From the NCBI GenBank assembly GCA_026417815.1, contig JAOACN010000138.1, positions 1 to 11,868 on the forward strand: a DNA stretch of 11,868 nt, in the 5' to 3' direction. Shown piece after piece: positions 1 through 5,526 of this stretch (position 1 is its first letter; the number at the start of each line of letters is the position of its first letter). Both the position numbers and the translations under genes were made by a program. Under the pieces are notes generated by a model that saw nothing but the letters and a program-made list of their open reading frames with translations, had not been told where the DNA came from and did not search any database. This DNA comes from Chloroflexaceae bacterium (GTDB lineage: Bacteria; Chloroflexota; Chloroflexia; Chloroflexales; Chloroflexaceae).

Positions 1-33
1 TCGTCGGCAGCGTCAGATGTGTATAAGAGACAG
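1..33 (+). other. Nextera read-1 transposase adapter (sequencing artefact)
   Basis: Bases 1-33 match the whole Illumina Nextera read-1 adapter, ending in the 19-base Tn5 mosaic end that finishes AAGAGACAG. They are library-construction sequence, not genome. Read on the plus strand from base 19 they give the false N-terminus MYKRQ; on the minus strand they add the false tail LSLIHI to the kinase. Real sequence starts at base 34. Confidence 0.97.
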
Positions 34-1998
34 GTGGTCACGCGCGCGAACGGTGATGCCGCCCTCGACGGTGTAACGGCGGGCGTTGTCGAGCAACTGA
101 TAGACAATCTGGCGCACCTGGTCGTAGTCACCCAGCACGGGCCGCAGGTCAGCGGCGAGATCGATCGTCAGGGTCAGGCCCTTAGCCTTGATCTGGCTCT
201 GCAGGGGGAAGGCGGCTTCGCCGATGGGGCGGGCCAGATCCATCGGTTCAAGTTCGGTGTTGAGGGTGCCGGCATCGAGGTTGGCGATCACGATCACGTT
301 GTTTACCAGGCCGGTCATGTTGTTGGCGTGCTGGCGGATCGACTCGATAAACACCCGCTGTTCTTCCTCCATCGGGCCGGCCAGACCGCGCAGGAGCAGA
401 TCGGCGTTGCCGCGGATCACGGTCAATGGCGTGCGCAGTTCGTGCGAAATCGTACCGATGAAGTTGGTCTTGGCGCGATCGACCGTTACTTCGGCGGTCA
501 TGTCCTGCAAGAGGCAGACGTAGCCGGAGCGCGTACCATCGCCAGCGATCACCGGAGCGACGGTTGCCCGCACGATGTAGTCGCCGAGGGTGTAGAGATC
601 ATTGGCGCGCTGAGAACCGAACCCCGGCACGCCCTCGACCAGGCGATTGAGCGGAATATCGCTCAACCGCGCGGGCAAGGGCGCGCCATCGGGCAGGTTC
701 ATCAAGCGACGGGTTGCGCGGTTGATCAACTTGATGTTCCCCAGATCATCAACCACGACAATGCCATCGGTAATGCTCTCCACGATCGCCGCCCGCTGGC
801 TCGCCTCGGCCTGTACCTGCCCGTAGAGCCGCACCAGGTATTCGGTCATCTGGTTAAAACTGGTGGCGAGCTGGCCGATTTCGTTCTCGGACACGATATA
901 GGCGCGCCGATTGGTATCGCCATGGCTGATTGCCCTGGCCGTTGCGGCCAGTTCCTCAAGCGGGCGAGTGATCAAGCGGGCGATGCTCACCCCGGCGACG
1001 ATGATCACCAGCGACAGCACCACAATCAAGGTTACGATCGGACCGAGGGTGCTGTTCCAGGTATCCATCACGTAGTCGCGGGAGAGGGCCGGCGCCAGAA
1101 TACCCACATTGCTGCCGCGAACGATCAGGGGCACGTAGGCAAACTGATATTCCCGTTCACCGATCACCTCGCGGCTGAAGAGCGCCCCGGCAACCGGCGT
1201 TGCGCTCCCGGCGAACTTGCTCAACAACTCCAGGCGCATTGGCGGCGCGTTCCCCGCACCGCTGGCATCAAAGGTGCTGCTCACCACGCGGCCAGCATTG
1301 TCGTAGATCGTAATGCCCGCAGCCTGGGAGCGGACCGCCAGCGCGGCCAGGAGGTTGTCAAGGCGGGTTGCGGCGATCAGCCCGCCCACGACCTCGTCAC
1401 CCGCGCGCACCGGAGCGATGGTCGCAAAATAGAGTTGATTGGTATCAGCAAAACGAATTAAACCGGCATATTTATCGCCATACTCATCGGATTGACCGCT
1501 AAGAACACGGCTGGTAAACCATGCGCCACTCAGATCTAATGAAGGATGCGTAATATACTCATCTGAAACAACGTCTCTGGAACGCTCATAGTCAACCAGG
1601 GTCTTCCCGTTGCGGTCGAAGGCAATCAGGCGGTCGAGGTAGACCTCGTTGCGCCTGGCGCCAACGCGGAAGAAGGGGTCAAGGGCGAGGGACAGCCCTG
1701 ACACATCGCTGCGAGCCAGCGCATCGGCCACTGCCGGGGCGCCGTTTGTCTCATTGGGAAGCGCAAAGGCGACCTCGCGCAAAAACTGCAGGTTCGCCTG
1801 CTCCTGGCTCACCAGCGCATCATTGGCCGACCGCGTGACGGCGGCAAGGTGATTGTCAAAGCGCTCCTGGAGCGACTGCCCTACCAGATAGAACACCACC
1901 ATCCCTCCCGCCACTGCCACGATCAGCGTCAGCAGCAGGAAGGGGAAAATAATCTGGTAGCGTAGTTGGGAGTTGAATTCTTTCCACAACCGCTTCAT
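34..1998 (-). CDS. Membrane sensor histidine kinase, C-terminus missing (contig end)
   Basis: Inner-membrane sensor kinase that should autophosphorylate on histidine and pass the phosphate to an unseen response regulator. Numbering from the ATG at 1998: membrane segment about 18-40; extracytoplasmic Cache-like sensor region about 45-310; second membrane segment about 319-342; HAMP about 341-393; PAS about 400-505; HisKA with the phospho-acceptor in SHELRTPL at H519; then the start of the HATPase with the N-box asparagine at N638 (QLLDNARRY). The G1, F and G2 boxes are lost because the contig ends in the adapter; the last genomic residues are RARDH. I chose the ATG at 1998 because it directly precedes the basic stretch and first membrane segment. 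An in-frame ATG at 2043 would add 15 residues of unremarkable sequence. The SD is weak for both. The ligand is unknown. The family call is secure; the exact start is moderate. Confidence 0.93.
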
Positions 1999-2084
1999 CG
2001 TGGTCCATCCTGGTACACGTGAACGGCCAGACGACCCGATCACGCCGGTAGTGTCACATCGAGCGGAGTGACAGAACCATGATT

Positions 2085-2113
2085 AGTATAGGTTCCCGGC
2101 ACAGCGGGATCAA
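2085..2113 (-). promoter_or_regulatory. Predicted sigma70-type promoter for the sensor kinase
   Basis: On the minus strand, -35 TTGATC (2113-2108) and -10 TATACT (2090-2085) are separated by exactly 17 bases. The predicted start is near 2078, giving a leader of about 80 bases to the ATG at 1998. A poorer pair, TTTACA (2150-2145) and TATAAC (2129-2124), lies further upstream but has only a 15-base spacer. Confidence 0.6.
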
Positions 2114-2162
2114 TAGGAGTCGGGTTATAACTCTCTAACACTTTTGTAAAGTCAGCCGATTA

Positions 2163-2210
2163 GACGCTTTGGCAGTGCGCGCCGCGCCAGGAAATGCCTG
2201 GCGCAGCGTC
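2163..2210. other. Bulged hairpin in the divergent intergenic region
   Basis: A perfect 8-bp stem, GCGCCAGG (2184-2191) with CCTGGCGC (2197-2204), closes a five-base loop. Immediately outside, GACGCT (2163-2168) can pair with AGCGTC (2205-2210), leaving a 15-base bulge on the 5' side. A short T run (2219-2222) follows about nine bases later, too far for a typical terminator. It could limit leftover transcription between the divergent genes or be a regulatory structure. The rest of the 1999-2389 gap holds the two promoters described separately and no convincing gene. Confidence 0.45.
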
Positions 2211-2262
2211 GGCGGGCCTTTTCGTCACCCTCACCCCTGCCCAACCCGGGGATGACCCCATA

Positions 2263-2271
2263 TGGTATACT
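2263..2271 (+). promoter_or_regulatory. Extended -10 promoter for the hydrolase-glycosyltransferase pair
   Basis: TGG followed by TATACT (2266-2271) is a textbook extended -10 element (TGn plus a 5/6 match to TATAAT). No good -35 box sits 17 bases upstream, which is normal for this promoter class. Transcription would start near 2278, leaving a leader of about 110 bases before the ATG at 2390. Confidence 0.5.
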
Positions 2272-2382
2272 ATGAAGCATTTAGAGCACCAGGTTAGCAC
2301 AGGCGCGACGATGTTCCCCGGCCCGTGTGCCGGTTGTGGGAAGGTCAGGGGGGCGTGGCCCGCTCGGGTCTTCCCTGGCTGA
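2272..2382 (+). CDS. Possible short leader ORF (36 aa), low confidence
   Basis: An ATG directly after the -10 element opens 36 codons ending in TGA at 2380-2382, seven bases before the hydrolase ATG. The peptide contains a CAGCGK (CxxC) stretch. An internal ATG at 2311 would give 23 residues. The first ATG would precede or sit at the predicted transcript start, so only the internal one is likely to be on the mRNA. No SD is evident. It may be chance or an upstream ORF coupled to the hydrolase. Confidence 0.15.
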   Translation: MKHLEHQVSTGATMFPGPCAGCGKVRGAWPARVFPG

Positions 2383-2389
2383 GATCCCC

Positions 2390-3148
2390 ATGCAGCTACG
2401 CTTTCTGGGTACCGGCACCTCGATGGGCGTTCCCGTGATCGGTTGCACGTGTAAGGTATGCACCTCATCCGATCCTCGGAACCGGCGCACCCGCACCTCG
2501 GCGCTGCTCCGCACGCCCGAGACGACGATCCTGATTGACGCGGGACCGGATTTCCGCGCCCAGGCCCTTGCCGCCGGCCTGCGGCACCTGGACGCCGTCC
2601 TCCTCACCCACTCACATTTCGACCACGTCGCCGGGCTGGATGACCTGCGTCCGCTCTGCCAGCGGCGCGGCTGTGTGCCCGTCTATGGGGCCCCGCACAC
2701 CCTGGCCGAGGTGCGCGAACGCTTCGCCTACGCCTTCGACGAAACCTCGGCCGGATCCACCCGCCCCAGCCTCGATCTCCGCCCGGTAACTGCGCCATTT
2801 GTCATCGGCGGCATGGAGATCCGGCCCTTCGACATTCTCCACGGCACCTGGACGATCACCGGCTATCGGGTTGGCGGGTTAGGCTACGTCACCGACGCCA
2901 GCGCCATCCCCCCGGCCTCGTGGAGGCTGCTCCAGGATCTCGAGGTGCTGGTGCTTAACGCGCTGCGGCACGAACCGCATCCCACCCACTTCACCCTGGC
3001 CCAGGCCCTGGAGGTGATTGCGGCCCTGGGGCCACGACGGGCGTACCTCGTCCATATGACCCATAACCTCGACCACGCCGACGGCAGGTGGCTGCCTCCC
3101 GGCGTGGAGTTCGCCTACGACGGCCTGGAGGTGACCATCGAGTCGTGA
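2390..3148 (+). CDS. PhnP-like metallo-beta-lactamase-fold phosphodiesterase
   Basis: Cytoplasmic metallo-beta-lactamase hydrolase of 252 residues. The start MQLRFLGTGTSMGVPVIGC and the two-metal motif THSHFDHVAGLDDLR (H74, H76, D78, H79) are typical of the PhnP branch, whose characterised member cleaves phosphoribosyl cyclic phosphates. Other ligands are probably H151 (ILHGT), D169 (YVTDAS) and H222 (YLVHMTH). C19, C21 and C24 have the C-x-C-x2-C spacing of the extra structural zinc site in E. coli PhnP. The C-terminal LPPGVEFAYDGL is also typical. The ATG at 2390 is chosen because the family begins at this point; an upstream ATG at 2327 would add 21 low-complexity residues. The SD is weak. 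No phn genes are nearby, so a role in phosphonate breakdown is not supported and the substrate is open. The glycosyltransferase starts 52 bases downstream and is probably co-transcribed; a 6-bp GC hairpin (3159-3173) lies between them. Confidence 0.88.
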   Translation: MQLRFLGTGTSMGVPVIGCTCKVCTSSDPRNRRTRTSALLRTPETTILIDAGPDFRAQALAAGLRHLDAVLLTHSHFDHVAGLDDLRPLCQRRGCVPVYGAPHTLAEVRERFAYAFDETSAGSTRPSLDLRPVTAPFVIGGMEIRPFDILHGTWTITGYRVGGLGYVTDASAIPPASWRLLQDLEVLVLNALRHEPHPTHFTLAQALEVIAALGPRRAYLVHMTHNLDHADGRWLPPGVEFAYDGLEVTIES

Positions 3149-3200
3149 GGCTCGCAGCGGCGCCAGTGGCGCCCCGCCGCCTGACGACCCCGGGCTGACC

Positions 3201-4322
3201 ATGCGCATCGGCATTGACGCTCGTCTTAACGCCTATCGTCAGGGCGGGATCGCCCAGTACACCCGCCAGCTCCTCACGGCGCTCGCCGCGGAGGCCCCCG
3301 ATGACACCTTCGTTGCCCTACAGCATCACAGCCAGCGCCGCCCGCTGGTGGTCGCCGCCAACGTCGAGCGTGCCGCCCTGCTGACCCCGCCGCACAATCG
3401 CTTCGAGCAGGTGAGCCTGCCCCTCGAACTGTTGCCGCGGCGCCTCGACCTGCTCCACTGCCCCGACTTCATTGCCCCGCGCCGTCGGCCCTGCCCGGCG
3501 GTGATCACCGTGCATGACCTGGCCTTCCTCCACTTTCCCGAGATCCTCGACGCCGACGCCCGCCGCTACTACAGCCAGGTGCGCGCGGCCGTCCATACTG
3601 CCGAGGCGATCATCACGGTCTCCCAGGCCACTCGCGCCGACATTGCCAGCCTGCTCGACGTGCCGCCCGAACGGGTGGACGTGGTCTACGAGGCGGCTGA
3701 CCCGCGCTTTGCGCCAGTGGCGGTCACCCCGGGTGAGCAGCGGGTGATCAACGGCTGCAGGGTGGAAGCCGGGGGCTTTCTTCTCTTCGTCAGCACCGTG
3801 GAGCCACGTAAGAACCTGACAACCCTGCTGCGGGCGCTGCGCCTCTGCCTTGATCGGCGCCCCAGAGTGGCGTATCGCCTGATTGTCGCTGGCGGTCGTG
3901 GCTGGCTTGACGAGCCGATCTACGACCTGGTCGGCGAACTGCGCCTGCGCGACGCGGTGCACTTCCTGGGGGCCGTCGGCCTCGAGGATTTGCCCTGGCT
4001 CTACAGCGCCTGCCGGCTGTACGTCAATCCCTCCCTCTACGAGGGTTTTGGCCTGCCGGCCCTCGAGGCGCTGGCCTGTGGCGCGCCCAGCCTGGTGGCC
4101 GACACCAGCAGCCTGCCCGAAGTGGTGGGCGACGCGGCCCGCCTTGTCCCGCCCCGGGAGGTGGAAGCCTGGGCCGATGCGATCGCGGGCCTGTGGAACG
4201 ACGACGCGGCACGGGCCGATCTGTCCCGGCGGGGCCCTGAACGGGCCGCGCTCTTCTCCTGGCGCCGCGCCGCACGGGAAACGCTGGCGATCTATCGTCG
4301 CGTGGGCGCGCAGGGCCGGTAA
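3201..4322 (+). CDS. GT4-family glycosyltransferase (GT-B fold)
   Basis: Complete 373-residue retaining glycosyltransferase of family GT4 (glycosyltransferase group 1), expected to move a sugar from a nucleotide-sugar donor onto a glycan or lipid at the cytoplasmic membrane face. The N-terminal domain has MRIGIDARLN and the glycine-rich GGIAQYTRQL (15-24), then H105 in VITVHDLAFL. The C-terminal domain has the donor-site FVSTVEPRKNL (196-206) and the E-x7-E motif E281 to E289 in YEGFGLPALEA, followed by GAPSLVADTSSLPEV. There is no signal peptide or membrane segment. The donor and acceptor cannot be told; many close relatives are annotated as mannosyltransferases. The ATG at 3201 fits the family N-terminus exactly although the SD is weak, suggesting translation after the upstream hydrolase. 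It converges with the next gene, with 22 bases between stops. Confidence 0.93.
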   Translation: MRIGIDARLNAYRQGGIAQYTRQLLTALAAEAPDDTFVALQHHSQRRPLVVAANVERAALLTPPHNRFEQVSLPLELLPRRLDLLHCPDFIAPRRRPCPAVITVHDLAFLHFPEILDADARRYYSQVRAAVHTAEAIITVSQATRADIASLLDVPPERVDVVYEAADPRFAPVAVTPGEQRVINGCRVEAGGFLLFVSTVEPRKNLTTLLRALRLCLDRRPRVAYRLIVAGGRGWLDEPIYDLVGELRLRDAVHFLGAVGLEDLPWLYSACRLYVNPSLYEGFGLPALEALACGAPSLVADTSSLPEVVGDAARLVPPREVEAWADAIAGLWNDDAARADLSRRGPERAALFSWRRAARETLAIYRRVGAQGR

Positions 4323-4344
4323 CTTCTGGAGGGTTCGGGAAGGA

Positions 4345-5268
4345 TTACGCCTGTTGGAGCGCCGGATGCAGCCTGGTGGCGGCCAGCCAGGCCTCGATCC
4401 CTTCAGCCGGCTGCACCCCCTGTTCGGTGACGATACCGGCCAGCGCGGAAAGGGGGGTCAGATCATAGTAGAGGTTAGTGATCCGCACCCCTGGCGGGGC
4501 CGCGTCCCAGACCTGTTCGGGAGGCCAGAGGGCCTGGGCGGGCGGCACATAGCCTGGAGGAAGGAACTTCTCGCTGCCGCACAGGGTATACATCGGCACC
4601 TTGCTGGCGCCTGCGGCCAGGGCGATGGCGTAGGTGCCCACCTTGTTGACCAGACCGTTGGCGTCGAGGTAATCGGCGCCGACCAGCACCAGGTGCATCT
4701 GCGGGACCATGGCCACCGCCAGGGCGTCAATCACCAGGGTGACCTCGATGCCGGCGCTGGCCAGTTCGCTGGCCAGGGCGCGCCCCTCACAGCCCGGGCG
4801 CCCCTCGGCGCAGACCACGCGGAAGCGCCTGCCGGCGCGTTGGGCGTGACGCAAGGCCGCCCGGACTGTCGTGCTCCGGCCATTGGTGAGGACCTGCCCA
4901 TCCTCAGGGATCAGGCGCAGGGCCGTCTCGGCGATTGCGGCCTCATGGACGCGCAGCCAGCGCTTGAAATCACCGGTGGCATCGGCCACCTTGCGGCGCG
5001 CCTCATCGGCGGAGGTGGCGCCTTCAAGGCGCCAGAGCACACCATTGACCAGGTTCACCAGCGGGGCCATGGTCGGATGGGCGCGGATCAGCGCCCATCC
5101 GACGTCCAGCACCTGCTGGACCAAACCCTCCTTCTGTGCAGAATTGTCGGTGCGAACCAGACGTTGGAAGACCTCGGCGCTCTTTTCGGCCACCTCCACG
5201 GCCCCAGAGAGACTATCTTCTGCAATTGCGGCAATCGCCTGTCGGGTAAAGCTATCCACGCCTTCCAT
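4345..5268 (-). CDS. eIF-2B alpha/beta/delta-like protein, isomerase cysteine absent
   Basis: A 307-residue protein of the eIF-2B/MtnA/ribose-1,5-bisphosphate isomerase superfamily (COG1184-like). It has a helical N-terminal half (1 to about 110) and a Rossmann-like C-terminal half. Recognisable blocks are VLTNGRSTTV (126-135), CAEGRPGCEGR (153-163), D181 in VTLVIDALAV, VGADYLDANGLVNKVGTYAIA (196-216) and PMYTLCGSEKF. D199 matches the catalytic aspartate of the isomerases, but where those enzymes carry the catalytic cysteine this protein has TNGRS, as in the non-catalytic eIF-2B subunits. It may bind a sugar phosphate or nucleotide without isomerising it; the function in bacteria is not established. 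The ATG at 5268 is the only usable start: the frame is closed upstream by TGA at 5316-5314 with no ATG, GTG or TTG between. There is no clear SD. The family call is firm; the role is unknown. Confidence 0.85.
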   Translation of the reverse strand: MEGVDSFTRQAIAAIAEDSLSGAVEVAEKSAEVFQRLVRTDNSAQKEGLVQQVLDVGWALIRAHPTMAPLVNLVNGVLWRLEGATSADEARRKVADATGDFKRWLRVHEAAIAETALRLIPEDGQVLTNGRSTTVRAALRHAQRAGRRFRVVCAEGRPGCEGRALASELASAGIEVTLVIDALAVAMVPQMHLVLVGADYLDANGLVNKVGTYAIALAAGASKVPMYTLCGSEKFLPPGYVPPAQALWPPEQVWDAAPPGVRITNLYYDLTPLSALAGIVTEQGVQPAEGIEAWLAATRLHPALQQA

Positions 5269-5338
5269 CCTGTACGTGCTGCTGAAGCCGGCGCCGGTTA
5301 CCGGCGGTTGAGATCATGACAATCAGGATCTCCTCCAT
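5252..5338 (-). CDS. Possible 28-aa ORF overlapping the eIF-2B-like start, low confidence
   Basis: Reads MEEILIVMISTAGNRRRLQQ and eight more residues, ending at 5252 inside the eIF-2B-like gene and out of frame with it. An inner ATG at 5317 follows a purine-rich GGAGGAGA run (5336-5329) by about 11 bases, so a 21-residue version has a better SD than the main gene. It could be a leader whose translation delivers ribosomes to the ATG at 5268. Its first six residues equal those of the hybrid kinase encoded at 7947, so it could instead be a relic of a receiver gene. It may also be chance. Confidence 0.2.
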   Translation of the reverse strand: MEEILIVMISTAGNRRRLQQHVQDGRRG

Positions 5339-5425
5339 ATGCATATGATACCGCATGCTGCGAGTGAACGGTGCACGGTGCGCAGGATTCGCACAGCCTG
5401 GTTGGAGGGGGGTACAGAGAAACAT

Positions 5426-5470
5426 GGCTGCCTGCAGGGGCAACCCTGAGGGTTGTCCGCACAGGCAGCC
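5426..5470 (-). terminator. Long hairpin after the hybrid kinase gene
   Basis: Outer arms GGCTGCCTG (5426-5434) and CAGGCAGCC (5462-5470) pair over 9 bp. Inside them CAACCC (5441-5446) pairs with GGGTTG (5450-5455) around a three-base loop, extended by two G-C pairs and a G-U pair. It begins about 56 bases beyond the kinase stop. On the minus strand it is followed by ATGTTTCTC, a weak U tract, so it may be a terminator, an mRNA-stabilising 3' end or a REP-like element. The rest of 5269-5526 contains a 12-base palindrome at 5336-5347 and no convincing gene. Confidence 0.45.
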
Positions 5471-5526
5471 ACCTTTCCCCAGGTCGCAACGAGGAGCGAT
5501 TCTTCGGGGCAAGGTCCCCTGCGCCG

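Noticed and set aside
19..1461. Long plus-strand open frame of 480 codons beginning MYKRQ
   Set aside because: It starts inside the adapter and lies antisense to a clear histidine kinase; its sequence is low-complexity shadow typical of GC-rich DNA.
2330..2390. GGCTGAGATCCCC before the hydrolase ATG, resembling the CTGAGA core of a TPP riboswitch
   Set aside because: The second conserved TPP element (ACCTGAT and the following paired region) is absent, and the downstream gene is not a thiamine gene.
3159..3173. GGCGCC-AGT-GGCGCC hairpin between hydrolase and glycosyltransferase as a terminator
   Set aside because: The stem is only 6 bp, no T run follows, and the two genes look co-transcribed.
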